Source of the DNA: Poecilobothrus nobilitatus | Lineage: Eukaryota > Arthropoda > Insecta > Diptera > Dolichopodidae | Reading direction: 5' to 3' | DNA length: 64,000 bases | NCBI GenBank assembly: GCA_947095535.1 | Contig: OX352774.1 | Span: 32,814,496-32,878,495 of the forward strand | Part shown: positions 1 to 11,506 of the stretch, one piece after another | How the letters are laid out: the number at the start of each line of letters is the position of its first letter | Position numbering within the stretch: position 1 is the first letter of the stretch | The notes under the pieces: generated by a model | The model's database searches: none | The model's input: only the letters and a program-made list of their open reading frames with translations | What the model was told of the DNA's origin: nothing | Program-made: the position numbers and the translations under genes

Positions 1-338
1 GATTAACTAAACGTTGAGATTTAAAAAAAAAATTTTGTTATTGTTGGTTGTTTGGGTGATACATAGTAGGTATTTGATTTGATAGTATGTATGTATGTAT
101 GTTATATGTATCAACAAATTTTTTTTGTTTGAAAGAGGGCTGAGGAGTGAGGGGTACATATTACATATAATCATACATAATATATCGTATTTAAAAGTTA
201 ATAGAAAAATATATACTTTATTAACGCATACCTTTCCTATTATATGCATGGATCTACATACATACACATATGTACATATGTATGTATTATATTGTAAATA
301 TACATTTGTCTGTTTACATACTTATGTATGGGATATTC
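1..338. other. AT-rich sequence with ATGT/ACAT microsatellite islands
   Basis: No gene is visible. The stretch holds short (ATGT)n/(ACAT)n islands, for example near 86-102 and 256-290, in otherwise AT-rich sequence. Short open frames here encode only low-complexity hydrophobic/Tyr-rich peptides. The same dense ACATATGTATGT style recurs through the window and is common in fly non-coding DNA (established knowledge, not diagnostic). Confidence 0.6.
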
Positions 339-443
339 CCACTTTTTAAAAAAGCGGGTTTTTCCTGCTTTTTAAAAATGAGGTTTTTCCCGCTACCTAA
401 AAATGATTGATTACCGCTAATCGATACTTAAAAATGAGGGATA
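339..443. repeat. Degenerate minisatellite, about 26-33 bp units
   Basis: About four imperfect tandem units are visible, each built as a pyrimidine/GC step (CACT, TGCT, CGCTA, CGCTAAT) followed by TTTTTAAAAA or CTTAAAAATGA and then GGTTTTTCCC or GGGATATTCCC. The unit length varies from about 26 to 33 bp. No reading frame persists across units. It could be the internal repeat of a decayed transposon, but no terminal structure was found around it. Confidence 0.5.
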
Positions 444-2817
444 TTCCCGAAATTTCTGATATTTCTGATATCATAAATATGCACATACATAATTGGAGTA
501 AATATGTACGTATGTATGTATGCACATATTATATACATAATTTTGAAGTACAAATAAAGTGTCAATTTGGTACAAACCAATTTGTTTTTATTATTTTTAA
601 TTTGAAAGCAATCACTGATAATTGTGATAAAAATGAATTATGTAGTAGCTACAGATAATTTTTATTAGGTTTCGCCTTTTGATCAATGAGTATTATGTAT
701 TTAATAATGAATGACTAATGACACATGCATACATACACAATATTAGGTACTTGAAAACCTACATACATATTAGCTACTTGCATACATACATACCATATAG
801 TACCTATATATCGTTGAAAATGTAAAACATTTTATTTTTAAAATTTGGTGCAAAAATTTTTCCAATGTTAAACAATGAGTGTCGTTTTCGTCGTGCGTGG
901 GTGATATTTTTTGTAAATTAAAATCGTATGTCGGTTTTTTGTTTTAATTTCGGAGTAACAGAGGTTTGTGTAACCTGTATACAATCTATAAAATATTAAA
1001 CTAATCTTTAATTTCTTAAATTATTTTTTTCGCTAAGCTGTAGCGATAAATGATGTTAATGAGTTTTAAAATTGTGCATAAATAAGTAGGTATAGGTACC
1101 TATTTTATTTAAAATTTTGTCCGTAAACATGGGCAGTACCTAATAATAATACTTAATAATAATACATACTTAGTCTTATAATACGTCTAATTTTGGTAGG
1201 AAAAATGCATAGGCATAATTACACATTTCTAGTGTATTATTGAATCCAAATTTTTAAAATTATTAATTACAAGTAAGTAATAGATACTTAATACCTAGTA
1301 GATAAATATGTACCTATCTATCTAGATTCTAGAATCTCGACTATTTACAGATTTTTATTGCTTTTCAAAATTTAAAATCTGTTATCCTTAAATGTTAATA
1401 TTTTCTTCTTAATATGTAATTAACATACATATTATATATGTATACATATAATACGTAATTTATGTACATAGATTTACATATGTATATACATAGGTATTCA
1501 AAACTCTGATTTAATAATAGTTAAGAATACAACAAAAAAATAATAAAAATATTCATTTTTTTTTATTCATCAATTTTACACAAGTAAACATCAATCGTAA
1601 TTTGCAATTCGCATGAATATCTACAAGTATTTACATCATACATACGTCGTCCCTGAGTTGTTTCACGTTCACTTTTGTGTTACGTTATTTTCTTTCTCTT
1701 TCTTGTGAAAAATTAATGTTTTGTTTACCTTTTTTTTTTTTTCAAAATTTTTTTCTTTTCTCTTCTCAGAATTGCAGTTGTTGCAAATTGTAATAAGTTT
1801 TACTTTATTTCGTTGAAGAACAAACAATAACAAAATATTGTATGTACCTACATATGTATTTATGTATACACATTGCATCAAATGCATAATAGCAGAATGT
1901 GCAATCTGATGCATAAATAACTTAGATATGTTTGATACGTATGGATACATATTTTATATGTGGATAAAAAAAAAAAAAAATTAAAATGAAAAAACAAAAA
2001 AAAAGCAGAAGAAAGTAATAAAAAATATGTATGTACATAAATATGTGTACAATTATTGTGCATTTTTTTTTTTTGTATAATGTTTTTATTGATGACAATA
2101 AAAGGGTAAATTGATGTAAACATCTATGTATGCCATTTGTTTTGACTGGTGTAAAAATTTACTTCTAACTAATAATTAATGAAAGACTATTACTACTACT
2201 ACGAGAATATGCATATTGCATACAAACATACATACTATATAATTACTACTGACACAATACGACAGGTCAACGTCAAGAGTTTTTTTTTTTTTTGTTTTGA
2301 CTTATAATATTGAGGACAGGTACAGCCGTACAGGTGAACATTTATTTTGTATTTGTTTAGTTTATTTACAACAAATTATTGTTAATATCCTTAAGCTGAA
2401 AGGATTACATATGTACAACTATTTTTTGTTTTGTTTACTTTTATATATAAAAATAGATAGAGAGAGAGAGAGAAGAAAGAGATAAAAAATGCGGAAACTA
2501 TTAAACTAAAGAACTTCGTACTTATGTATGTACCTATGAATTTTAATAGGTAAATTAAATATGTGTAGTAAATAAAAAAATTGTTAATAGATTATAATGT
2601 TCAAATTAAATTTTTAAGATTTAATGTATTCAGTAAATATTTCAGTAATTATTTAAAAAGTTAAACTAAAAACAGTATTAAAGAGAAATATTATAAAATT
2701 TTCTATGTAAAACTAAATAGTCCGGCTATTGGCTAAAATAATACTGATAAGAAGGCAAATTTCATGGAATTAAAAAATACCTGATGAGATACATAAGATT
2801 CACAGAATTAACATAAC
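444..2817. other. Gene-free AT-rich sequence
   Basis: No coding region is supported. The stretch contains many ACATAC/ATGTAT clusters (for example 480-540, 720-800, 1420-1495, 1840-1880), a perfect 12 bp palindrome ATAGGTACCTAT near 1092-1103, repeated TAGGTA/TACCTA words around 1085-1320, long homopolymers (1729-1742, 1966-1980, 2063-2074, 2281-2292) and the (GA)n run listed separately. Short open frames here have no protein-like composition. Confidence 0.55.
2455..2483. repeat. (GA)n microsatellite
   Basis: A purine dinucleotide tract, ATAGATAGAGAGAGAGAGAG followed by AAGAAAGAGATA. On the plus strand it is read inside a spurious ORF that ends in an Arg/Glu run, which is a by-product of the repeat. 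Confidence 0.85.
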
Positions 2818-2883
2818 GGCTGGATGACACAGTGGGTAGAGTGCTCATTGACAAGGAGATCATGTTCGTGTTCCACGAAAAGT
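2818..2883 (+). repeat. Degenerate tRNA-like (SINE head-like) sequence
   Basis: The sequence has a box A-like segment, CACAGTGGGTAGAGTGCTC at about 2829-2847, followed roughly 30 bases later by a weak box B-like T-arm, TGTTCGTGTTCCACGA. A T10 run (2888-2897) follows. The order and spacing fit a decayed tRNA gene or tRNA-derived SINE head. The T-arm no longer pairs well, so a functional tRNA is unlikely. No target-site duplication was identified. Confidence 0.4.
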
Positions 2884-2889
2884 GAATTT

Positions 2890-4755
2890 TTTTTTTATGC
2901 GGTTTTCAGTTAAGCTATTATTTATCAATATCAGGTTAACAAACTGTTTTAACTTATACCTTATAACTCACAGGATAACCAATAATAACCCTAATATAAA
3001 CAAACACTTTTCAATAAATCTATATAACTGAAATATAACAAAATATAAACAAATAGAATTATATCGATTGTAATTTAAAACAAGCAATTCTACATATAAT
3101 AATTAATAGGGCTAGTAGATCATCAAACTCTAGTACTGTTGTCTCATGTATTAATCGAGTGCGAATTAATTGAGATTAATTCTAATAATGAGAATAATTA
3201 TATTTTTATTATAATATTCTCATTTGCTTACAATTATCATGACCCCCCTTATTCTACTACCATATTTTCCCTCTTCTTGTAACAAATTCCTATGTCAGGT
3301 AGACAGGCTTATCAGTCTAACGGTTGAACAATTAGTTTTCAAAAAATGCAAAAAACAAAAAAAATTTAGAACCTTTAAAAAAAAAAAAAAAAAAGAAATC
3401 AATTCTAACAGAGAGTTGATGGAGTTAGTTCTTTCTGTACTGAAGTGAAGTCAATCTAACTATTGGTTTCATAGGATATTTAAATAAAATAGTTCCGTTC
3501 TAATTTTCAGAAATGTTTTTAGATTAAATGATAAGATTGTCTATTTATTAACTGTTAACAATTATGCAATTGTTTATGTCGAGAACTGATACCTTTCTAG
3601 TATAGTAATATTATTCGCTAAGTATAGATATTTGATTATACATACCAAATTAATAAAAAAAAATATAATTTTTCAATTGAACCATAAATAGAAAGAGATG
3701 GATAGAGATTTACATAATATACAAGTATATAAAAAATATTTAAAATAAAAATATAATAGTGCGGTAAAATGTAAATTCATGGCACGAGCAGTACCATACC
3801 TTTGTCATACTTTTATTTATAAGTACCTTTAAATACAAAAAAAAAAAAAAAATTTTTTTTTTTATTCAAATTAGATACATATCACCATATTTTATTTAAA
3901 ATCGGTATGTTATTATTAAAAATTAAAAAAAAAAGAAAAAAAAACCAGTAAAATTAAATGCGCACGCACTTTTACATTTTAAATATGAAAACTTGTAATG
4001 TTTGATTTAAGTCACACTTATGGGTTTTTCTTTTTTTTTTTTACATATTGTACATACTACATAACATACTTATATAGATAGATGAATAATAAGTACGTCA
4101 CGCGTTTTAAATCACGTATACACGCAATATGTGTGATATGCAAATAAAAAATAAATTCTAAGGTTTTGATGGAATTTCTGTATTTTTCTAGAAATAATTT
4201 GAAAGAATTTGATTTGAGCTGTTTTTAGTTAAAATTAAAAACCTATTGCTTTTTTTTTATATCCGTACGAACATATACGATATTCATAGAATAATAAATT
4301 TACCATTAGGTTTCTGACACCTTAAAGAAGACAAACTAGATATGATAAAATATACACATATATTCTTGTTTAGTATCGAATTCAGAGTTGATTTAGTCAA
4401 GTAAGTTCCCATTCGTCCATATGTCTGCACGATAACTCATAAAATAAAGGAACTGTGATTCTCATATTTTTACCATTCCACTTTCTTAAAATATATTGAA
4501 GCCAGGCATTTGAAAGTTTTTAAGAAGAAGTCAAGGTTTAATGTACGAATTTCTGTAAAATTTGATTGGTCTAAAACAGGAAGCTCTGGTACACTCCAAA
4601 CAACTTCTTTTTTTTACATAAACATAATTTATATATTCTCATGTCTTTCATACTTAATGAAGTTAGACATCTGAAATTTTCTAAAAATATTATCAAATTT
4701 TATCGCAATAACCTTTTTATAAAGTTTAGTTGATTCAGCACTTTGGGTAACTTAC
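2890..4755. other. Gene-free AT-rich sequence
   Basis: I see no gene here. The notable content is homopolymer runs at 3378-3394 (A), 3838-3852 (A) immediately followed by 3853-3862 (T), a poly-T run near 4030-4042 and scattered short ATGT motifs. The 3224-3448 open frame ends in a poly-Lys run caused by a poly-A tract and is not considered real. Confidence 0.5.
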
Positions 4756-5308
4756 ATATCTTAACTCATGGCGTCGATAGCCTTTCAATTGGAGGGTCTT
4801 GGGTTCAAACCCCAGTCAGGTCATATAAATAAAAAAATATGTAGTAATAACATATCTTTGGTTATATCATGCGGGAAGGTGCTATATACTACTGCACGTT
4901 GTAATCCGCTGATGGCCCTGACTTTGTAGTAAAATAATAATAATATTAATAATTAATATTAATACTAATACAGTTACAGTGGGGGTTGTCTTCAATAATT
5001 ACCTCATGCAGTAAGATGTTATATACTACTGCATGTTGTAACTGTTGTAACGGTTAGCAAAATAGTAATAATAATAGACGGATTCATTGTTTCCTTACAG
5101 TCCGAATCCCAATTCAATGTTTCCGCATCCTATTTCCTATTCTTTCATATCCCTACTCCCTAGCTAACATACTGCGTTAGCAGGTGAGTGTTTCATCCCA
5201 TTATGTTGCCTAAAGGGGGAGGTGGGTTTAATCAGTAAGAATCTGACACTACCAAGGGGAAATTTTTAATGTCTTTGGAAGATTCCCACCTCTCTTCGAA
5301 AAAAAAAA
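4756..5308 (+). mobile_element. SINE-B-like tRNA-derived retroposon (composite or expanded copy)
   Basis: A tRNA-like head starts at about 4764 (ACTCATGGCGTCGATAGCC) and contains a strong T-arm/box B, GGGTTCAAACCCC, at 4801-4813. Downstream, a segment around 'ATACTACTGCA' occurs twice (about 4869-4915 and 5009-5050) in related contexts, indicating an internal duplication of about 140 bp. From about 5210 to 5300 the sequence matches the body of the minus-strand element at 5980-6220: GGAGGTGGGTTTA, then TCAGTAAGAATCT, then CTACCAAGGGGAAAT. The copy ends in an A10 tail (5299-5308). The extra sequence between head and body means this is either a composite of two insertions or an expanded copy. 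No clear target-site duplication was found. Confidence 0.55.
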
Positions 5309-5979
5309 GGATTTTTGAAATCTTGTAAAAGATGATTAAGTTTTATCGCAAAAACTGAAAATTTTTGTAAAGTTTAATTGGTTGTTCTATGTATTATGTT
5401 TATATGTATTATGGTCATATGTATATCCTAGAGTTGACACAGTCTACTCTACACTTTTTCTCGTTTTTATTTATATTAAATATATATATTATATATACAT
5501 TATACATATATGTATTTTTTTGTGTTAATTAGTCTGAATATAATTATAAATTAATGGGAAATATAAACAATAATATTTAAAAGTAAACTGATCTAAAGAA
5601 ATAAACTAAATAAATAAACTAAAATATATAATATTATATATAGACTAAACAAATACTATATGTGATACAGTGACAGGTAGGTGTAGGATTACTAAAAATA
5701 AAGTCAATATGATAAAATGATATGTTGTGGAAATTCTTTTTTTTTTTTTTGAAGAGATTGCAGATTTTTCAGAAATATTATAAGTGATAAATTTTTATAA
5801 TATGATGAGTTGAAAAAATTAATAGTATACTATAATTGGTATATAGGTATGTTATGTTTGGAAGCTGTTAATAAAAAATGCCAAATATTGAATAAATCTT
5901 AAAATAAAATACTTTGATAATTTATACAAGGCCATTTAACGAAATTAAATTGCATAACAGTTAATTGTTGCAACCATAG
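5309..5979. other. Gene-free AT-rich sequence
   Basis: Nothing recognisable apart from TA-rich clusters (5470-5515, 5620-5645) and a poly-T tract near 5738-5750. There are no ORFs of note. Confidence 0.5.
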
Positions 5980-6220
5980 TTTTTTTTTTTGAAAGAAATA
6001 ATAATTGAATTGAGTCGGCTTCCTAAGGGCTGTCGAAATGTTCCTAAGACACCAAGAATTTCCCCTTGGTAGTATTAGATTCTTACTGACTAAACCCACC
6101 TCCACCTTTAGTCAATATATGATTAAGTCGACAGCTTTTTAATCTTAGTTTATAGTCCTGGTTTGAATCCAGGAAACTGCGATTAAAAAGCTTGCGACTT
6201 AATCACTACGCCATGAGTCA
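5980..6220 (-). mobile_element. SINE-B-like tRNA-derived retroposon
   Basis: On the minus strand the element begins with GACTCATGGCGTAGTGATTA (box A-like), followed by a T-arm-like GGATTCAAACCAGG. Its body contains GGAGGTGGGTTTAGTC, CAGTAAGAATCTAATAC and CCAAGGGGAAATTC, and it ends in an A-tail (plus-strand T-run 5980-5990). Within it, TTTTTAATCGCAGTTT and a near-complementary ACTAAGATTAAAAAG flank the T-arm and could form a long stem. The body matches 5210-5300 on the plus strand, which makes this a two-member family in the window. The 5899-6105 open frame is only a shadow of this repeat. Confidence 0.6.
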
Positions 6221-7427
6221 GATATGCCATTTATCAATTATGATATTATTGTAAACTAACTTTTTGATTCCGATAGTTATAATATTTTCATTGTATTACG
6301 AGTATTAAAAATGCTATACATACAGAATGTGCTGATTGATAAATAATCAGTAACGAAAAATTCTATAGACACTGACTAACGGAAGAATTTAAATTGAAAA
6401 ATAATAGAAGGAGAAAAAAGAAATGACATTATTTTAGTTATTATGTCTGTGTGAGGGCTAATAAAAACAGAAAAAATTATTTCAAAGATGGAAAATTTCA
6501 TGAAGGTATCAAAAACCGAGATAGTCTAAGTACTGATTCTTAAATTGAGGAAAAATAATAGATACTATCCGATAAAAACTATACGAACATTTGGATTAGG
6601 TTAGATTATGCTGGTTTTGACTCAGATTAGTCAGGTAATCACAGCAAAGATAACTTGAATTATATTGTTCGGTCTCTAAGTGATCTGAGTTATGTATATG
6701 TTGGTTTATGTAATTTCAAAGCATTAAAAATTGAATATTTTTGTTTGCATTCCGTTAATACTTTAATTTTTTAATTGTATATTATTTTCATGATCATAAT
6801 ATATGATATCAATTGTAGCGCATTATCTCATTATTAAATCTAATTAATATCATGGATCTTACATACAATATGTTAATTGTCACGTAATTACTATAACATT
6901 ACTAACATTGACGACTGATCCGATTAAGATATAAAAATAATTCTCGAACAGATCTGTTTTTTTTTCTTATGAATCGAATATGTTATATATTATGTAAAAT
7001 AAGTGACAGAACATAATTACTGTCTGATCATTTTATTACCATTTTATTTTATTTTATTTTATTACTTTTGTTTTTCGTCTTTAAAGGTAATAAAATATTT
7101 TTTTTTTTTACAATAATGATAATAAATAAAGTCAGAGGAAGGGGATATTAAGAAAATATTAACATTTACATAGATGTTCATATAATAATATGTATCTATA
7201 TTTTGAATGAAGAAGTTTTTAAATGATCGTTAAATGTAAACAAAATTTTTTAAAATTGTTGTTTTGATTTTTATTATTGTTAAAACCTTCACCTTTTATG
7301 TTGAACCGGATTGAATTTCAACAATTGATTGCTAATTTTAAAAATATTTTATTTTGTATGTATATAATACAGGATGTCCAACTATTATGAAACTATCGAA
7401 CTGCAGAAGGAATAATATTATTCTTAT
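6221..7427. other. Gene-free AT-rich sequence
   Basis: No gene, RNA or repeat family is recognised. There is a short (ATTTT)n run at about 7035-7060 and a poly-T run near 7099-7109. Confidence 0.45.
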
Positions 7428-7429
7428 TA

Positions 7430-7945
7430 CACCAGAGCCCCGCATTGTGTCTATTCGTTATGCGTCTATTTGTTCTTGCGTCGGTTATAAAAAAAACCAA
7501 ACCCCCGATTTGTGCCGGCTCTTCGTTATGCGTCTTTATTTTTTTTTTGTAATTTTCTTTTAATACATACCATATGTACAGTTAAAATTAATGAGAATTC
7601 TCGTTGCGATGACAACTTAACCTGCATATGGTATATAATAGGTCTGTTCGCTCATTGTTCTTGATTTTAAAAAGTGAATTATGATTTATTGATACATATT
7701 TATATTTTTTGTTTAATGTATAATGAATTTTTTGTGTTTTTATATTATTAATTAATTTTAATGGATTAATAAACTTATTTTACTTATTTTACCTTAATAC
7801 ATATTTCTTATATTTTCAATTTTGTTTAGATAAATGTTTCGTAATACTTTATCTGACCAATATATTATAATTTGTTCGTTATGCGTCGAAATTCAGTTTG
7901 CGTCTCTACTTGTGGAACCGAATAGCGACAAGCGGGGCTCTGGTG
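7430..7945. mobile_element. TA-flanked inverted-repeat element (MITE), about 516 bp
   Basis: The ends are exact inverted copies of CACCAGAGCCCCGC. Similarity continues inward (TTGT, then CTATTCG), and the motif TCGTTATGCGTC occurs near both ends. The element is bordered by TA on both sides (7428-7429 and 7946-7947), the target-site signature of the Tc1/mariner/pogo superfamily. There is no transposase frame inside, so it is non-autonomous. The open frame at 7354-7563 crosses the left end and is not considered coding. Assignment to a pogo/Tigger-like lineage is inference from the TA target and the style of the ends. Confidence 0.8.
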
Positions 7946-7947
7946 TA

Positions 7948-8511
7948 TTTAGTTATACCAGACCACCTATATATATATAATACCTGACTATCTTAATACT
8001 CCTAATTACTGAGCTATAATATTAGGTAGACTACAGTCAACAATCTACATTATTTAGACTACAGTCAAGGTAGGTTATAGTTGATTCGTAACAGTTATAT
8101 ATTACTATCCAACGCAATACCTTAATCTGCTGATTTTTGTCAAGCTAAATTTTTTTTTTCTTGCCACTTCTATGAGGAGTATTAATAGAGCATCCACTAA
8201 GTAATTTATTATTTATATTTGATTCTAAGCTTTAGTTTCGTGAATCATTAATTTCACTAAGTTTAAATACTCGGTTGTATAGCTATTGTACATACAAGAC
8301 TAAGACGTTTCTCTCTTTTATTTCTACCCCATCTATTATTTTATACAATAATTACGGTTTACTATTATTTTATTATGTAGCTATTACAATTATTATTATT
8401 GATATTAATTATAATTTATAGGACATATATAGGTACTTATTTTTTTAATTTTAATGCCATTCTACTAATTATATACTATAATAAAAATCTATATTATTTT
8501 TTATTAATCTA
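7948..8511. other. Gene-free AT-rich sequence with a small duplicated word
   Basis: TAGACTACAGTCAA occurs twice within about 30 bases near 8027-8070, a small local duplication. Otherwise I see only AT-rich sequence and a spurious Tyr/Ile-rich ORF starting near 8399. Confidence 0.4.
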
Positions 8512-8585
8512 TACGTGGTTTAAACCCGAGAAATTTCGTATGAAAGGCCGGTGTCTTAACCATACTACACCATTGACTGAATTTG
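8512..8585 (-). repeat. tRNA-like (SINE head-like) sequence
   Basis: On the minus strand, TGGTGTAGTATGGTTAAGAC gives a good box A-like segment. About 30 bases later, CGGGTTTAAACCACG gives a box B-like T-arm whose loop is symmetric. Between them lies an anticodon-arm-sized interval. The acceptor ends do not pair convincingly, so I read it as a tRNA-derived relic and not a functional gene. No tail or target duplication was identified. Confidence 0.45.
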
Positions 8586-8599
8586 CAAAATGAAATTTA

Positions 8600-9608
8600 G
8601 GAGCGTCTGATCAATAATATGGTTGGTTTGCATTGAATCCCAGAGAGGCGGAAGTTAACTAATCTAATAGTAGATATTAAATGGGGTTATTTGATTGATG
8701 ATCCTACTCCCATCATAATAAATTGTCATAAAACTGCAACAAATACCTCGGCTATCAAATAGTTCTTTGATATCAAATGGGAAAAATTAAGGAAAATGAA
8801 TTGATACTGGAATGTTAGAATGTTTAGATGTTCCTAAAATCAATTTAATGATAAAAATAGGTCATGAATTAAAACGATATAGAATGAATTAAGAAACGAT
8901 TTTTGGCAATTACATATAAAGAGCGGAACATAATTAAGAAGAAAGACTGTGGTATATATTATTATTGTGGGAATGAAAACCCCAAAAAAACGTTTTTCGT
9001 TTTTGAATCTGTTAATGATACAATTTGCCTATGAGAGTGTAAGAAAAATGCGCAACGATAGTATTAATATATTCGCTGACAGAAATCAGTCTTGAAGAAG
9101 ACAAAGACAATTTATATCATATACTATAGCAAAAATATAAAGCAGTATACGTAATCATGATATGGTAAAATTATAATAAAAGATTTTAAAACTCAAATTA
9201 AGGTAAAAAGATTATTACTAAACAAGTAAGCAGACCATTACCCCATGCATAATCAAATAAATGAGAATGGATCAAGAATTATTATAGTTTTGAAGCAAGC
9301 TTAAATATTTGGATACCCGGTATTTTCAAGTTTAACTGTTAAATATGTTTATTAATTTTTTTTATATTCAGTTGAAAAATAATATTGAATTATGACAAAA
9401 CAAACTTTTTTATTTTGCGAGCATAATAATAATAAACTATAAAACTCCTTTAAAAATTCATATGAACCTTAAATTCCGGTGTTTACTTGTTGTTAAATTT
9501 AATTTTTTTAGTTAAAGTAAATTTAATTTAGATTAATCTAAATATTTGTTTATATGTATAAAGTAAAACATATGTGCCATACATATATGTACATGAATAT
9601 TCATTTTA

Positions 9609-9639
<31 letters not shown>

Positions 9640-9660
9640 CGTATGTATAAGGTTAGATTT
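8600..9660. other. Gene-free AT-rich sequence
   Basis: No supported gene. There is a long poly-A tract at about 9615-9639. The interval 8640-9120 is slightly less homopolymeric than its surroundings, but all frames are broken by many stops. Confidence 0.4.
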
Positions 9661-9661
9661 A

Positions 9662-9705
9662 TTAATTCACAATAAAAATAGGAAGTAGTTTTTATTGTGA
9701 ATTAA
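9662..9705. repeat. Perfect 17 bp stem-loop
   Basis: The left arm TTAATTCACAATAAAAA (9662-9678) and its exact reverse complement (9689-9705) are separated by 10 bases. It is the core of a short palindrome in AT-rich DNA. It could be the centre of a small foldback element or a structure formed in replication. No miRNA family was recognised. Confidence 0.7.
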
Positions 9706-10115
9706 ATTATTGTATTTATATTAGAAATTTTTGTATTCCCCTTTAATAGGGGGTTTCTAGTTAAAACTAATAATATTATTAAAAATATAATATGATTATT
9801 TAAAAATATCAGACAAATGTTTATTTATATTATTTTAATATAAATATGATATGATACTTTAAAAGTTTAAGGATTTCGTAACTAAATTGATACATTTGTA
9901 TTATATATTACTTAATATGACTGTTTTTTTTTTTTTGCTAACTAAAATACAGTTTTGAATTTCAAGTGACATTTACTGTCAAATCGTAAAGTATATTGTT
10001 TCATTATTTTAATATGGTGTAGTTTTAAAGAGAATTGTTTTAAATGAAAAAAAAATTATTTATATATATAGGGAAAAACTAATTAGGTACGATAAAATCC
10101 AAATTATAGAAATTT

Positions 10116-10204
10116 AAAAACAGTTTTTAAAAAGGGCTCAACCTTTATGGGTATATTTATATACCCATTTAAAGAAATAAAAAAAAAAAAAACAGTTTTT
10201 AAAG
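10116..10204 (+). mobile_element. Very short A-tailed retroposed insert with flanking duplication
   Basis: A duplicated sequence AACAGTTTTTAAA occurs at about 10119-10131 and again at about 10191-10203. The insert starts with AAGGGCTCAACCTTTATGG, contains a perfect stem-loop ATGGGTATA-TTTA-TATACCCAT (10147-10168), and ends in an A-rich tail (about 10171-10190). Direct duplication plus A-tail is the signature of LINE-mediated insertion (established knowledge). The source RNA is not recognised, and a severely 5'-truncated element is possible. Confidence 0.5.
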
Positions 10205-11294
10205 TTTTTAATGTACAGATGTTAGTTATATTTTAATGTACCGTTATACAAAATTTGCGGGAAAATTAGTTAGTTTACTCATGGAACAATATTAAAATTT
10301 CGGAAAATGGAATTTTCATCAAATCATTATCATTTCATCTGAATAAATATTGAAAAACTTCTATACAAAAGTGCAACCGAAAATTTATTATGTAAAAAGA
10401 AAGCACAGTAAAAAATAAAACAAAAAAAAATTAATAAAAATTTTAATTTACTGTGGATAGAAATAATTTAATATATCATCTTAATGTATAAGCTTTCTTT
10501 TTTTTTATTGATTCAATCACGAAGCTTTTATTAATTTTCATATAAATCGTTGATCCTGCTTTTTATCAAGAACTCTACTACAGATCTTGGGAAATTTTTA
10601 AATTTCTCTTTTTTGAGAGGTTGACAGTTGACAAAGTGACATTTGACAGTTAATAACCATAAACAAATCAAAATAAATTTTGAAAATTTTTAATTTTTGT
10701 AGATTTAAAATACATACTTAGTTTTAAAAAAAATTTATATACCTATTGTTTTTTAGTTTTTAAAAAATTAACAAATTATAATGGTTAAAATGCAACAAAT
10801 ACATAATTCTGAAAAATTATACATTTTAATATTGTTTTTTTCTTAAAAACAAATATAAAATTACTTTCATTCAAATCAATTTTTTATATTCTTATTCATG
10901 TTTATAAATGTCAAAATAAACTTTCCAAAAACCAGTTAATTTGCATATTATGTCAGAAAAACTACTTAGTCTAGTTCACTACTTAAGTTGTAGCTTTAGT
11001 AAATTGCAATAAATATGTATATGGAACATTAGTTATACATATTCTGAAAAAAACATATAGCCTTGATTTTGTAACCAACTATAAAATCACTTCTAATTAT
11101 TTCTGAACAATAAAATTCTTAAATTAAACTTAAAAAACTTTTAATAAGCTCCACTATTTTTGGATATTTAAGAATTGAAATTTTTGTAAGTGAGAAATTA
11201 TCTAAAAGGTTTTTTGCATTTTAAATTTTTTGATAAATGGACTTAGGCGAATTTTGTCAATTTTATATTTATTTTTATTTCTTATGATTTCAAT

Positions 11295-11410
11295 AATAAA
11301 TATAAATTCCGTTGGCCCACATCCGCAAGAAAAAGGGTCCGTCAATATGCAGGGGCATTGTATGCCCTTGTAAATATCAAATAATATAAAATAAAAATAA
11401 ATATAAATTC
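11295..11410 (+). mobile_element. Short retroposon with 15 bp target-site duplication
   Basis: A perfect 15 bp direct repeat, AATAAATATAAATTC, lies at 11295-11309 and 11396-11410. The 86 bp insert between them is conspicuously GC-richer than the surroundings (GTTGGCCCACATCCGC, then GGGGCATTGTATGCCC). It ends in an A-rich AATATAAAATAAAA segment. This is the classic form of a 5'-truncated LINE tail or tiny SINE. There is no coding potential. Confidence 0.65.
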
Positions 11411-11506
11411 TAAGATGTTAATTTATCTAATAATAATAATTCCGGTTGCGATTTAAATCTATGTTAATATTATATTATGGAGCGATTCAAAAGAATACTC
11501 CTTTTT

